A stretch of DNA of 64,000 nt. Origin: Rhizophagus irregularis. Taxonomy: Eukaryota; Glomeromycota; Glomeromycetes; Glomerales; Glomeraceae. The notes under the pieces were generated by a model, which saw only the letters and a program-made list of their open reading frames with translations, made no database searches and was not told the DNA's origin. Positions 9,824 through 22,499 of the stretch are shown piece by piece. Both the position numbers and the translations under genes were made by a program. The stretch spans positions 2,160,501 through 2,224,500 of the forward strand of contig NC_089444.1 in assembly GCF_026210795.1 (NCBI RefSeq). The letters run 5' to 3'. The first letter of the stretch is position 1, and every line of letters starts with the position of its first letter.

Positions 9824-11330
9824 ATGGTACATTTATGGTTACGAGCGGAAACAAAATTAAATGAACACCGAGCGGCTTTAACACCTTCAGCTTGTAAAGT
9901 ATTGCTTGAAAATGGTACAATATAATTTTTTTTAATAGAAAGAATGATTTTGTTTTTAAGTTGTTGTCCAAAGCTTGACTAGCTTTTGGGGTTCAGTTCG
10001 AGATTTCGTCTGATGATTATGCATTGATTAGGCTTTCATATTTCCGTTGAAAGATCTTCAGAACGAATATTCGATGATGAAGAATACGAGCAGTAATGTC
10101 TTTTTTTTCAAAGAAAGAAAATATATATATATATATATATAGATTAATAACAAAAAATCCTTTATTAGAAAGGGATGTACACTTGTACCAACTTTAACTT
10201 GGAAAAATGCACCAGCTGACGCATATATTATTGGACTTAAAGAATTACCGGAAAATGATGATTCACCGCTTTCGCATCAACATATTTTTTTCGCTCACTG
10301 CTATAAAAATCAAGGAGGATGGAAAGATATCTTGAAAAGATTCATTAAAGGAAATGGAACTATACTTGATTTAGAATTTTTAGTAGATGAAAAAGGTCGT
10401 CGTATTGCAGCATTTGGCTATCATGCAGGATTTGCCGGAACAGCTCTTGGCCTTGATGTTTGGACGAATCAACAATTACATCCTACGCAAGAATTTTCTA
10501 AGGTCGAACCTTATCCTGATGAAAATGTATTGATTAAATATATCCAAAACCGTTTAGATGGTGCAGGTATTAATGTTTTAATCTCCTAGAATGTTCATAA
10601 GAAAGTCAGATGTCTAATTATTTTATTTTATTTTATAGTTGCTGTTCATGGAAGACAGCCACGTATTATGGTTATGGGAGCATTAGGTAGATGTGGTAGC
10701 GGGGCTGTTGATTGTGCTCGTAAAGCGGGTATTACAGAGTAAGTCTTAAAACATTATTTATAAATATTACCAAATTTTAAAGTTTTTTTTTTTATTCCTA
10801 GGGAAAATATCATTAAATGGGATATTGAAGAAACTAAGAAAGGAGGACCGTTTAAAGAAATTCTTGAATGTGATATTTTTGTTAATTGCATTTATTTAAA
10901 TCAAAAAATACCACCATTTCTTACTAAAGAAATGCTTGATGAAGGAAGACAACTCTCAATTATCGTAGATGTTAGTTGTGATACTACAAATCCTAATAAT
11001 CCTATTCCTGTATATAATGTCAACACAACTTTCGACAAGCCAACTGTATCTATTGAAACAGCGTAAGTTAACAATTAATTGTTGTATAAAAATATAACTT
11101 TAATAATTTTAATTAATATTGTTTTTTGTTCATATATACTCAGTAATCCCCATCCTATTGAAGTAATTTCAATTGATCATTTACCAACTTTATTACCAAG
11201 AGAAGCGAGTGACTATTTTGCTAAGGATTTATTACCTACTTTATTGGAATTAAAGAATCGTGAATCATCTAATGTATGGCAAAGAGCTGAGAAGATATTT
11301 AAAGAAAAATGTGCTTTGGCTGATAGTTGA
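9824..11330 (+). CDS. LYS1: Saccharopine dehydrogenase, NAD+, L-lysine-forming (EC 1.5.1.7)
   Basis: Catalyses the last step of the fungal alpha-aminoadipate pathway: saccharopine + NAD+ to lysine + 2-oxoglutarate. Six exons (9824-9914, 10032-10092, 10169-10566, 10639-10738, 10802-11062, 11144-11330) join to 365 aa, the usual length. The N-terminal [16 protein letters not shown] contains the conserved substrate-binding basic residues. The catalytic pair is visible as K75 (GLKELPEN) and H94 (FFAHCYKNQ), with the same 19-residue spacing as in the yeast enzyme (K77, H96). The NAD-binding loop is [13 protein letters not shown]. The C-terminus ADS is not a PTS1, unlike the SRL of yeast Lys1, so a peroxisomal signal is not evident. 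It is convergent with the GT8 gene. Part of its last exon was copied to 28.6-28.7 kb. Confidence 0.96.
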
Positions 11331-11512
11331 ATAAGAATTAGAGTGGTTTGATGATAATGATTTTTTTTTCTCCTAGTATAAGCGGATGTAATTTATTATT
11401 AAAAAAAAAATATTACATTAAACTTGAGGTTTATTTATAAAATTATGTGAAGTTTGACTTCCGACAATTTTGAGAGGAGAAACCTATTGTCATTGTATCA
11501 CCTATCACCTAA

Positions 11513-12530
11513 TTAATCATCTCCAATCCTGAATTCAATTCCTTTATATACTTTCCACCACCAGCTGTTTAATATAAATAAAGAAATTGCCTCTTGATCG
11601 CCGGTTTTTTTAACATCATCATATTCTTGTTCGAAATCAACAATTTCTTTTTTCCAAGGTTTATCAGACATAATATAATGTACATTTCTGACTGCTTTGT
11701 CTTCCCATATGGAGGGGTGACAAGTTCTTAATGTCTTTAAAGCGTTATAAGTATATGATAATGGTACCCATTTTCCTTTAAAACATTCATTTAAAACATC
11801 TTGGTCTGGAAAACTAAGAGAATTAACATCAGGATGGTTATAATGAAAATTCGATAAATCTTCAAATATTTGCTTTGATGGTGTTAAAACTAATAATCCG
11901 CTATTAAAATATCCTTTTAATTCAACAGGTGGTGGTGTATCTTCAGATTCTGGTTTAATTGGACCTAAAGTATATGAACAGCTAGATGGTATCCTAGTAT
12001 ATATAATAAATTTATATATGTAAATAAATTTATCGGAATATAAAATATACACATACATACCAATCTTTTGGATAATTTTGTTTTTTTCTTGGATTACACG
12101 TACAAGCATTAACAGCACCCAAAAAATCCTTGGGTAAATTCATATTCATTAAATGATCAATATTTTTCATTACCAACATATCTGCATCCAAAAATACTAC
12201 TCTATCATATCCTTCAATATCCCAAACTCTTAATTTTGTCCAAGAATCTTGAAAATGGTCCCAAACATATTCTTTAGGTTCACTGGTTGGATAAATTCTC
12301 TCTATTGCTTTTAGTTCACATCCTTCATTTTTGATTGATTCTAAATCTTCTGCTGTTAATGAAGTTTTTTCTTTGGGTTGACCCGTTGAAATATTAATAG
12401 ATGTGTCTGGATGAAGAACTATCAAAGGATAAACGGTTTGCACGCGTTTCAGGGAACGTGCTAAACACTGTAATCCTTTTAAATACGAATTTTCTGTTAC
12501 TAAAGTTACCCAAGCTTTCTTTTCCGCCAT
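11513..12530 (-). CDS. GT8-family glycosyltransferase, glycogenin/galactinol-synthase-like
   Basis: Two exons (12530-12061, 11993-11513) join to 316 aa. The N-terminus MAEKKAWVTLVTENSYLKG and the DxD metal/sugar-nucleotide motif FLDADML (D115, D117) place it in GT-A fold family 8. Further family marks are YFNSGLLVLTPS and FPDQDVLN, the usual acceptor-site segments. There is no signal peptide or membrane segment, so it is probably cytosolic, as glycogenin is; the sugar and acceptor cannot be told from sequence. It lacks the long C-terminal tail of self-glucosylating glycogenins. It shares a 158-bp divergent promoter region with the lipase gene. A decayed inverted copy lies at 27418-28445. Confidence 0.85.
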
Positions 12531-12688
12531 ATTTTTTATTAAGTAGAAGAAAAAATTTTTTTTTACTATCGTAGAAAAAAAAATCAATTCCTCATTTATA
12601 CAAGTATTGATGCATTGTATCACAAACATAAATAGCGATTATCAGTTATCTCATTAGAACTGATAAAAAATTAGTTAAAATCTTGCCA
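12531..12688. promoter_or_regulatory. Divergent promoter region GT8 / TGL lipase
   Basis: Only 158 bp separate the two ATG codons, so the promoters overlap. The stretch has an A/T-rich tract beside the GT8 start and TATCAGTTATCTCATTAG further on. Most of this segment was copied with the flanking genes to about 27300-27417, where the lipase-side part is largely deleted. Confidence 0.5.
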
Positions 12689-15521
12689 ATGGTGCCGCAA
12701 AATAATTATACAACACAACTCAATGAGACTGAAGAGACTATCGAAGATTATGTGCCTACGGAATCATCTCAAGATTACGAAAATGGCAACAACGACCAAG
12801 AAAACACGCGTGCTTCTACATTTTCTTCCTTGATTTCAGGCGCTAAGTCTGTGGCTTTTGATGTCTCTTCTTATTGGGCAAAGGTAGGTTAAATGTCTTA
12901 TGGTTTCAAACTGATAATTATTATTACTACTAAAAATCTAAATTATTATCATGGTTTATTAGAAACTATGTAGTACAATTTTATCTCGAGGTTCGAACTC
13001 GCGTTTTGAGCACCTTTTAAAGAATGCAAATAATTATGAGGAGTGGGCAGAAGCTGCAAATAAACTAGATCAGTTAGAAGGTATTCTATCCAACAAACTT
13101 TTCAATAAGTTAATATGTAAAATATTGCTCATTTTTATTATGTTTTGTAAGGCAAGGATGAATGGAAAAATGACATAAAATCACCAGATTACGACCATGA
13201 ACTATTATACAAACGTTGGTCTCAATTAAAAAGTGCCCGTAATACTGGTGATTTATCACAAATGATATTTTTATTAAGGACTTCACTAGCAAGAAATCTT
13301 GGTGACATGGGTCAACCAAAGGTATAAATTGTATAAATTGCTTTTTAACTGCTTAATTATTTGTGTATAATAACCCTTAGACTTTTCCAATGGATTTTAG
13401 TTATATGCATATACCCATATCGGAACTAAGAAATTGATCGAAACTTATATTAATGAAGTAGTAAAACAAATGAATATCATTTGTGATACAGAGTCTGAAG
13501 AGATATCTACCAAAGATAAATTAGAATTTTTCACTAATACAAGACAATCTTTTGGAAGAACAGCTCTTTTATTAAGTGGAGGAGCTACATTCGGTACCTA
13601 TGAAATTTTATCATGTTAACTTCATTATTTGATAACTAACACTTTTTCAAATCGATCGACAGGTCTTGTTCATTTTGGAGTAATTAAATGTCTTCATGAG
13701 TGTAAACTCTTACCTCGTATCATATCTGGAGCATCGAGCGGATCAATTATTGCTGCACTTTTGTGCACAAAGACAGATGAAGAGATACCAATGACATTAA
13801 GAGCTTTAGATTCTGATGAATTCAATTTGGTACGAAAATTTTTTTTTAGCTCTTATTAAAATAAAATAATTATTTTAAGTGTGTTCCCCAATAAAACAAA
13901 TTTCAGGATGTATTCGAAAAGTCAGCAGAGCCGGACACTTGGTTGGCAAGGTTACGAAGGGTTCTTAAACAAGGTAATAAGTCATTCTCAATTAAACGAT
14001 TACATTTCAGCATTCAAACTAAATATGTTTTTTATTAGGTGTATTATTTGACATAGAAATTTTAAGAGAATGCATGCGTCGTAACATTCCTGATATGACA
14101 TTTCAGGTGGGGGCCAATATTTTCATTTTTGCATCAAATACAATTGAAAATAAAATGAATATTAAATCTCTCGACTAGGAAGCTTATAACCGCACTCGAA
14201 GGATTTTAAATATAACTGTCAGTTCTTCTACAGTTTATGAAATGCCACGACTTCTTAATTATTTGACAGCTCCAAATGTGGTATGTATCATAATTTATGG
14301 CACGATATTAATATTTTTAATATAATCACATTTTTTTTATGCTAAATTTATTTTAATTAAATTTATTAGTTAATTTGGTCAGCCGTGTAAGTGTAGTGCA
14401 CCCATAATACATGTATTTATTTTTATCTTTTTAAAGGTAATCAAGCAAATTCACGATATGTTTATTTTAGTGCAGCATCATGTTCCGTTCCGTTAGTTTA
14501 TAGCTCGGCTCCATTGATGGCAAAAGATAAATCCGGAAAAGAATTTCTTTGGAATCCTTCTGGTAAATATTTTTTCTTATTATACATGTATGCTTTAATT
14601 AAGTTCGTAATTAATAAAATCAATTATTTGAACAGGACATCGCTGGATTGATGGATCAGTAGAAAAGTATGTCCATCATTCATCATTTTATCTTCAATTT
14701 CATTAATTAATGATTTTTATTATTAGTGATTTACCAATGAACAAACTTTCCGAACTTTTTAACGTAAACCATTTTATTGTGTGTCAAGGTAAAATCGATT
14801 CTCGATTTATATGGAAGGTTTCAATTGATGTTGATATAATAAATATTTTTTCTTTTTTGTAGTGAATCCACATGTGGTGCCATTTTTACAAGAAAACCTA
14901 ATCCCATCTCCAGTTAGCCGATTAGCAAGATGGCTTTTATTTTTAGCAATATCTGAATTACAACATAGAATGAATCAGGTGTCTGTTAACTCTATTTACT
15001 ATATTACTTCATGTAGTGTAAATTTTGCAACTAATATAATGTTTTTAATAGTTGAGCGAACTTGGTGTGGCGCAGAATCTAATTTATAAAGTTCAATCTA
15101 TTATGTCACAACGTTATTATGGAGATATTACTATAGTTCCCAATATTTCACACTCCGATTTCTTAAAGATTCTTTCCAATCCCACTCCGGAAACTATAAG
15201 AGAAGCTACATTAAAGGGTGAAAGGGCCACTTGGCCAAGTATCCTTTTTTATTTAAAGAAAATTGTTTAATATAATTTAATGGTATAAATACCAGTTTTA
15301 TCCTTAACTTCCTATCAGAAATTTCTATTATTAAAAACCATTGTCAAATTGAATTGACATTAGATGAAATTGTTTTTCGACTTCGGGGTCGTGGGCTTGA
15401 TTCCCATAATTCTGGACCGGATGATTCCGAAAATTCAAGTCAATCTGATGATCATATTAAACGAAATCGTTCGAAGCTACCAAAGATTCAACCTCTTTTA
15501 TCTACATCTGCAAAAGAGTAA
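12689..15521 (+). CDS. Patatin-domain triacylglycerol lipase, TGL3/4/5-type
   Basis: Fifteen exons join to about 595 aa; one start (exon 10, near 14471) is uncertain by two bases. An N-terminal region with a DUF3336-like helical part (about residues 66-200: YEEWAEAANKLDQLEG, LLYKRWSQLKSA, YAYTHIGTKKLIE) precedes the patatin domain. The oxyanion loop is LLLSGGATFGLVHFG (about 221-231), the nucleophile elbow GASSG (S250), and the catalytic aspartate WIDGS (D402). This order is that of yeast Tgl3/4/5 and plant SDP1, which mobilise stored lipid on lipid droplets. ATG 12689 is used because TTG at 12683 is not a normal eukaryotic start. Exon 9 (14370-14386) is only 17 nt. The C-terminal tail is polar, with RGRGLDSHNSGPDDSENSSQ. 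Confidence 0.92.
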
Positions 15522-17330
15522 TATAATTATATTCTGCTGATTTTCATTTTACTATTGATGTATACTATTATTTAAACGTTTATGATGGCAACATATTTTT
15601 TTGTTTGATTTAAACTAAAAATTTAGAGTAGATTTAGCTTAAGAATATTTTTTCACTTTCATAAATATTTTATTCACGTTTAGATTGGTGAAATTGGTGA
15701 AACTTTTTAATAAATATTGAAGTACCATATAACACGGGCCATAGTATCCCACCCAAAAAAAAAGAAGTCGTTGATTTAAATATCTTTGTGGTGTGTTATG
15801 TGTAACAATACCCTAGTTATTTTATAAGTTTTAAACGCCCTTTATTAATAGTAAAATTTGTATAATGAGGGGTACAGGGTCAACCCTCCAAAATATGCAA
15901 GATACCCGGGGTACTGTAGCTCACAGGATTCATGATTTGCAAAGATTCTTGAATAGTTTTCTTTTTGTAGGTATTAATTTTAAAATTTTTTTTACCTTTT
16001 TTTTTGAGATTTTACTACAACAAATATTAAAAATATTTTATTAATATTTAAATTCGATATACAACAACTTGTTATTATGGAAATCGAGTAAAAAAAATAC
16101 TAAGTTACTAACACTTCCTACAACTTCGTACGATGACTTTCGTGATGAGTCGATGAAAGAAAAATTTTTGAGCAACTAAAATCAAGGTTACTAAAAAAGA
16201 TCGCGAATAATCCCTGTGATTTGCGTTACTAGTGAAGTAAAGCAATACAGAAAATGGTTGGAACTATATAGTATTAGTAAAGACACGTTGTACAGGTTTT
16301 ATAAACGCCGCACTATTCCTATTCGAATTAACAGAAATACGATTATGGTGTGGATTTTTAGGGAAAAGAGAATTATCAAGTGTGTGGATAAATTGGTACA
16401 AAGTATTTATACTGCTATTTTACTTCGCCTAGATGTCTTGTAGTAACTTAATAGTTGATATAAATACGCAGAACAAATAAAAAAAGCTATTGTCCTCAAT
16501 TGTTTGAGGACAGTTCGTATTCTCGTGATACACCAAGCAAGGCCACAAATAGAGTTAGTGTTTTACATTTTATCCTAAAACACAAAATAAGATGAAGTAA
16601 TAGGCATTTAAAAAAAAAATATAGCACTTTGTATCCTTTACTTTCATATCATGCTTATTGCTTTGAATTTAGACTCTTTGTTTACAGAAACCATTACCAA
16701 TAATTTCAACTTTGATACAGAATCCATTACTGAACTTGACACAGGATCTGTTATTGAATTTGATACAAGAACTATTATTATACAGGAGCTGTTACTGATA
16801 ATTTTGCTATAACAGATAATTTCATTTTTAGCTGAAAAATTTAAAATTTCATATAGATGAAACAGAAGTTTCTAGCACAATATATTGCATTTAAAAGAGA
16901 TTACTGAGCTTGTAAACCAAGCACAAAAGTTTGGTTTTAGTTGTGAGAAGTTTTTCAACTGGATATTATCCATCTCAAAGGAATTTTTATTAACTCAGAC
17001 ACTTAAATACTAGCTTCTTACTTATGTAACTGAAACAGTAACAGACTCAACAGACTCTTGGAATGAAGACTACTTGCCAGGTGCTTAATTAGTAGAATGG
17101 TTTTCTCCAAAAACTGCCAATTTCATTATTATCAGAGTATTTTAAAGAATATTTTAAAGCACAAACATCCAAATACTGGATTGATTAAGCCATTTATGTG
17201 AGAACAAAATTTATATTTTTAAAAATATGCCAATAATTATTACATCCATTAGTAATACTAGTGATAAAAGTAATGAACTTAATCTTTTTAAAACAGATTT
17301 TAATCAATTTAATGATAAAAGTACCTGGTA
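15522..17330. other. Intergenic, no gene supported; coding-like debris
   Basis: Mostly AT-rich. GC-richer scraps at 15715-15930 include the inverted pair GGTACAGGGT and ACCCGGGGTAC. A 75-codon frame at 16216-16443 is basic and not recognisable. Around 16690-17200 the translation is broken by stops but contains repeated DTESI/DTGSVIEFDT-like units and ITELVNQAQKFGFSCEKF, which suggests a decayed protein-coding repeat element of unknown family. Confidence 0.4.
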
Positions 17331-17527
17331 CAGTTAATTTTCCTATATAGTTATCCCTTGTATAATCATATTATATAAAATTTCCCTTTATAAGTATACT
17401 AATTTTGGTTCCAATGTACTATTAAATATATTATAAAAACCTTCTCTATAATCACAACATATAACTTTTTTTATAATTATATTCTTTTTTTAATCCAAAG
17501 AAGTGTGACTACAAAGGGGGTTGATTG
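17331..17527. mobile_element. Tigger/pogo-type MITE (197 bp)
   Basis: The left end CAGTTAATTTTCCTATATAG and right end (complement CAATCAACCCCCTTTGTAG) are degenerate inverted repeats flanked by TA. The inside repeats TATAATCACA-like motifs. It belongs with the element at 347-1452. Confidence 0.65.
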
Positions 17528-18432
17528 TATTACCATACTATGGATTTGATTAGTACTAAAAGTATTTTTACTAATGGCATTAGCACAAGATTTTTGGTAA
17601 TTGAACTTTATTATTTTACTTTAATAATGAATTTAAGTGGATAATTGATTTTAGACTACAAAAATTTATTAGTTTACCAATTACAATAATTATTTATAAT
17701 ATTCTTAAAATTTATTAAAAAAAAAAATATGAATACATTGACCTTAGTAGTAATAATAGAATATAATACATAAATCTTGTAATTATTGTATATATAAGGT
17801 TAATGAATATGGTTCTGTTTATAGCTCTCAAGTCTTAAGTCACAAATTATATTAAATAAGAATCAGTTAATATTTAAGTTAATAAAATTAACTAAAATAA
17901 TAAAATAAAAGATAAATACATATTGTATATTAATAGTAATTTTAACAGTTAATGTTTTTAACATACTTTTCCAAAAATTCTGATATATTTTATTTCACTT
18001 ATCATAGTTTTAAATTTTACATAAGTCAAAAGTTGTTAAAACAAAAACCATTTACTAGGCTATTATTTATTTTTGCAGAGTACCCAATTATACAGAATAA
18101 GGTTATTAATAGATAAGGATGGATTTACAAATAATTTCCAAAATCTGCAATATTACAGATTTTAGAGTTAAATTGCAGTTAGTAACCCGCAATTCTGCAA
18201 TTCTAATTGACTAATAATTAAATTTTTTTCTAATGTCTTTAAATGATAATTTAATAAAAAATACACTGCTTTTATAAATATAAATTTAATCAAAAAAAAT
18301 TTTTTAATAAATTTATTTATTTATTATTTATTAGAAATAATAAAACTATAATTTCTGAAATGGTACAATTGCACCAAAAACTAAATTAAACACAGATAAT
18401 AATGACAAACTTAATACTATTAATCAAAGTTT
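17528..18432. other. AT-rich intergenic, no gene seen
   Basis: Very low GC with frequent stops in all frames. I see no promoter, RNA gene or transposon end in it. Confidence 0.5.
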
Positions 18433-18890
18433 TAGGTCAAAATCTACAAAAAAAAGTAGTGAAAGATCATTAATAAAAGTTTTTACATAAAAAAATACAA
18501 AAAACCTCCACTTCCCTTCTAGAAATATCTACCAGTCTTTATTTCTAAATTTCAGGCCAAAAATTTACAAAAAAAAAGAAGTAAAAGAATGTTAATAAAT
18601 GTTTTACATAAAAAAACAAAAAAATCCTATCTCTTCTCTAAAAATACTTACTAATTTCCATTTCTAAGTTCCAGGTCAGAATCTACAAAAAAAAGAAGTA
18701 AAAGAATGTTAATAAATGTTTTTGTATAAAAAAAACCAAAAAAAAACCCCCCTACTTCCCCTTCAAAAATACCTACTAGTCTCCATTTTCAAGTTCTAGG
18801 CTGAAATTTACAAAAAAAAAGAAGTAAAAGAACATTAATAAATGTTTTTAAATAAAAAAAAATAAAAAAACCTATTCTTCTTTTTAAAAC
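18433..18890. repeat. ~120-bp tandem repeat, four units
   Basis: Units beginning near 18433, 18554, 18671 and 18797 share TAGGTCAAAATCTACAAA and GAAGTAAAAGAATGTTAATA, followed by a pyrimidine-rich segment (CCTCCACTTCCCTTC and variants). Units are about 80-90% alike by eye. Confidence 0.75.
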
Positions 18891-19095
18891 ACTTACCGAT
18901 ATTACCATACCTGCCACATATTAGCAGATAAAACTAATACTCAATTTAATATTATACTTGGTTTAAATTTGATATTTCTTTATTTCTTTTATAACTTTAA
19001 ATTTAACTTTCAAACTTCAATAATTTCCTTTATATTAAATAAACTTTATATCAAATAATTAAACTGAAATAATTTCCTATACCTTATCTTTATTA

Positions 19096-19267
19096 CAGTT
19101 AAACCTTGATATAGTGAATCCTTGATATAGTGAATTTTTCAAACAACTATAATAAATTTCCTCACACTATAATGAATTAACCAATCAAATCTCTTAAAAT
19201 CTTTACTATAATCTTATAGCGAAGTTGAGGTCTAGATCCTAAGGTTCATTATAACAAGGGTTGACTG
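19096..19267. mobile_element. Tigger/pogo-type MITE (172 bp), TATAGTGAA subtype
   Basis: The left end CAGTTAAACCTTGATATAG and right end (complement CAGTCAACCCTTGTTATAA) are inverted and flanked by TA. The subterminal motif is TATAGTGAA rather than TATAGTCAC, so a related but distinct subfamily is likely. Confidence 0.7.
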
Positions 19268-19789
19268 TATTTAATATTAATTAAATCTTAGGTATACTAT
19301 GAGCATATACTATACTCAAAATAACTTTTAATATTACTTTTATTAATAGTGAAAAAAGTTCTAATAAAAGTCAAAACCCAGCCTTTTTATATATTTTTAA
19401 TGTTTCACTAAACTATCATAACACTAAACTATTGTGATACTATAAATTATTTTACAATGCTCTATAAGGTTGCGTGCCGTAAGTATTGATTATTATATTT
19501 CAAATTACAACCTAAGCGGGTTGTAATATTATAAACATAAGTTGTAATTTGGTTGTAATACTATGCTATTGTGGTTAACTAAAAGATGATAATTCTGATT
19601 TACAACCATTATAATTACTTGATTTTTAGACTTACAACTATTTACGGCAGGCAACACTAATGCTCTACAATATTTTACAATATTTTACAATGTTCTATAA
19701 TATTTGTATTATTATAAATTATATGTTAAGTCATATGCTAATCACGTATTAATAAATTAAACTATAAAACTATCTAAAATTAGTACTCT

Positions 19790-20370
19790 ACAGAGCTGAG
19801 CTATAGTTTGACTTGGCTCAACTTGAAGATCTACATTAAGTCAAGCCTGAAATGAGTTGAGCAACAAAAAATCTTGGCTCAGCTCAATTCAAACCAAGCT
19901 GAACCATAAAAATCCTAACTTGAGCTGAGCTAGGCTCGAGCTGGCTTGAGCTTTATCATAAAAAACGCATTTTTTCTTTAAATTTATTTTTAAATTAAAG
20001 TAAAAACATTTCGCAATATTTTTACTTTAAATTATTAAAAATAACATTGCAAAAACGCTATTTTTAATTAAATTAATGTAAAATAATGTTTGCGCAATAT
20101 TTTTACATTAAAGTATTAAAAAAAAATTGTAAAACGTTATTTTTTAATTAAACAAATATTTCGCAATGTTTTTACTTTAAATTATTAAAAATAATGTTAT
20201 GAAAATGCTATTTTTAATTAAATTAATATAAAAATAATGTTTGCATAATATTTTTACATTAAAGTATTAAAAAAAATGTTGTGAAATATTATTTTTTAAT
20301 TAAACAAATGTTTTGCAACATTTTTACTTCAAATTATTGAAAATAACGTTGTGAAAACGCTATTTTTATT
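19790..20370. repeat. Composite repeat: GAGCTGAGC cluster plus CGCAA-core tandem array
   Basis: First part (19790-19950): many degenerate copies of TTGAGCTGAGCTnGGCTC in both orientations. Second part (about 19990-20370): a roughly 150-bp unit repeated 2.5 times, each made of two half-units in opposite sense around TTTCGCAATATTTTTAC and AACGTTGTGAAAACGCT. Units start near 20011, 20161 and 20313. The same core recurs at 37700-38130 with different flanking words. No coding sequence. Confidence 0.7.
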
Positions 20371-21073
20371 TATCAATTCAAAATATTCAAGTATCTTGTA
20401 ATTTCTTTTACATATCCATTTTTTATTTTTGATTTTTGTAAAAAATATTCAAATGATTTTATGCAATCTATGATTAAGAATACTATATACGTCCTATTTA
20501 CAATATAAAATATATTTCTCTTTCTGATTAAAAGTATGACATGATTCATTAAAACTACCTGTGATTAAATCAAGTTCAATTTCCTGATCAAGACAAATAT
20601 CAATTATTTTTAAGTTTGACAATAATTAATTTTTTTTTTTTATTATACTCAAAGGAATCACTACATATCAATACAAAGGGGAGACTAGGTCTCTAAAATA
20701 CCCTAAACGATCGAAAAAGTTGTCTACTTGCATACAGATATATCCCATGAATTAACACACCATGCTAAAAAAAAGGAATCAGTAGTTAGCAGTAAAAGTA
20801 GAAAAACTCTATTCTAAATCCATACACTAACTAATCAGAGTAATTAAAAATTCTGAAAGAAATAAAAATTTCTATCTAAAAAATAAAAATTAAAACTATA
20901 TCCTTCGCAAAAGATAAGAAACTAACTCCTCATATATAGACCGAAAGTAGGTCGTCCATTTCAGATCCTGTCTATCAGCTTCTTTAGCATCTCCTTTAAT
21001 TCCATTACTTCATTGTAAAGATTTCTCTTGAAAATCCTAGGGCTCTTCTTAGCCTTGTCAGTTTTATCAGGAC

Positions 21074-21288
21074 CCCATCTACTATTAAGATAGATCACCC
21101 TGTGGCCTAAGGTAATGTTTACATATAAAACTCTTTGAAAATCCTACTATAAAAATAAATTTTATATCACATTGTTAGGATTTTTTTCCTTTTTAGTTAA
21201 TTAACCAATAGAATTTAAGTAAATGTTAAGGTAAGGTTTCATATAAAAGTAAAATTTCTACCAGTAACATATCTTAATAGTAGGTGGG
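21074..21288. mobile_element. MITE with CCCATCTACTATTAAGATA ends
   Basis: A 215-bp element with inverted ends CCCATCTACTATTAAGATA and CCCACCTACTATTAAGATA. A second copy at 40690-40904 matches along its length, including the internal CAATTAACCAATAGAATTTAA-like block. Both copies are inserted in decayed transposon genes. Confidence 0.8.
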
Positions 21289-21507
21289 ATCTTGTTTTAT
21301 CTTCAGATTTACGGTTCTGGTTTGAAGTGCCTTTTGAGTTATCTTTCTTCTTTTCTCGATTATCCTGCAGTTGAGTATTCAGGAGAATCCTATTGGTATC
21401 TGTGGCTTTATCCTTGAGGTTGGAATTCTTCTTCTAAAAGTTGGTAGAAACCTTGGTTTTATCTTTTATACTTGATGCAGCCTTGAGTTTCTTGGTGAAG
21501 CATGGGA

Positions 21508-22056
21508 ATAGGAATTGGAATCGATTCTACCAAAATCGAATTAATCAAAAATCGAATCGTATCTGTAGAATCGATTAATCGAATCTAAAAATCGAATCTC
21601 AATAAATCAATTTTTTTATATTATGACGCAATAAAAGTAATCATGTCGTTTCTAAAATTACGTTACGGTAAAAAAAATAATATCGGAATTATCAAAATTG
21701 CTGAAAAATGATGATCAAACATATATACTATATAAATATCACTATTACTATCTATTTATTCCATTAAAATCTTAATTCATTAATTCTGGCCAGAATTAAA
21801 TGATCATCATAAAATTTCCATTTTTGGAAATCCATGTAACCAAAATTTCATGATTTTCTGAAATTTCCGGGAGCCAAAATTTCCTTTTTTGGAAATTGTG
21901 TAACTCCACGTGACTCTGACGCAAATGGGATTCGGTTTAGATTTGATTAATCAAAATTGAAAATCAAATCGTCAAATCGAATCTTAAATTCAATTAATCG
22001 AATCTTTAATTGATTCTCAAGATTCGATTTTCAATTGAATTGATTCCAATCCCTAT
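21508..22056. mobile_element. Inverted-repeat element with AATCGATT-type subterminal words
   Basis: The ends are ATAGGAATTGGAATCGATTC and the complement ATAGGGATTGGAATCAATTC. Both subterminal 100-bp zones are crowded with ATCGAATC/GATTAATC words in both orientations; the centre carries TAATTCTGGCCAGAATTA at 21781-21798 and TTCCTTTTTTGGAAATT. It is inserted in the LINE ORF1. The architecture (short inverted ends plus clustered subterminal motifs) is like non-autonomous hAT elements; a clean 8-bp duplication is not visible. Confidence 0.6.
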
Positions 22057-22499
22057 GTGGGAAAGTGTGGTGGCACCAATCTAAAGTTTTGCCATCAATT
22101 TCATATGTTTTACCTACAAGATTGTTTAGATCTTCCCATTTTTCCAAATAAATTACAAGTTTGCGTTTCTTTTCTTCTGTTGTAATAACTTTAAAGGCTT
22201 TAAAACTGTTAATCGCTGATAAAGTCAGATGGGTTTGATTTTGGTGAAATAATGTAGCAGCTGTCATTGAGTCTGGAATGTCATAGAGAGCTGCTTGAAA
22301 TCTCTCTTTTTCTTTCCTTTTATGAAGAGACCAGGTGGCCTTACAGGAATGTTTCCTAATGATGCTATCTAGACTCCATTATTCCATGTTGTTTTGCAGA
22401 GTTGATTCATCTAATAATTGATTTTGTATTAAATAAAATATATAATATATATAATCTAATAAATAAATAATACTTACTTGGATAACATCTGTTACCTCG

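Larger units (their letters stand above)
20626..22413 (-). pseudogene. ORF1-only LINE copy, interrupted by two elements
   Basis: On the minus strand, HKRKEKERFQAALYDIP, MTAATLFHQNQTHLTLSAIN and LEKWEDLNNLVGKTYEIDG (about 22350-22060) begin a Gag-like/ORF1 protein. It resumes at about 21500 and 21290 with lysine-rich, stop-containing sequence and ends PDKTDKAKKSPRIF and MELKEMLKKLIDRI, a coiled-coil-like tail (21072-20960). A 3' UTR and a T-run at 20631-20642 (the poly(A) tail seen from the plus strand) follow. Similar AATAATT(A/G)ATT words at both ends may be a target duplication. No reverse transcriptase is present. Elements at 21074-21288 and 21508-22056 split it. Confidence 0.6.

Noticed and set aside
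10120-10141. TA dinucleotide run in LYS1 intron 2
   Set aside because: Simple microsatellite with no sign of function.
11079-11330. Small secreted protein ahead of LYS1 exon 6
   Set aside because: The hydrophobic start is LYS1 intron 5 read through; only 11144-11330 is coding.
15052-15270. Separate small gene inside the lipase locus
   Set aside because: The frame is exon 14 read on into its intron; splice sites and family alignment assign it to the lipase.
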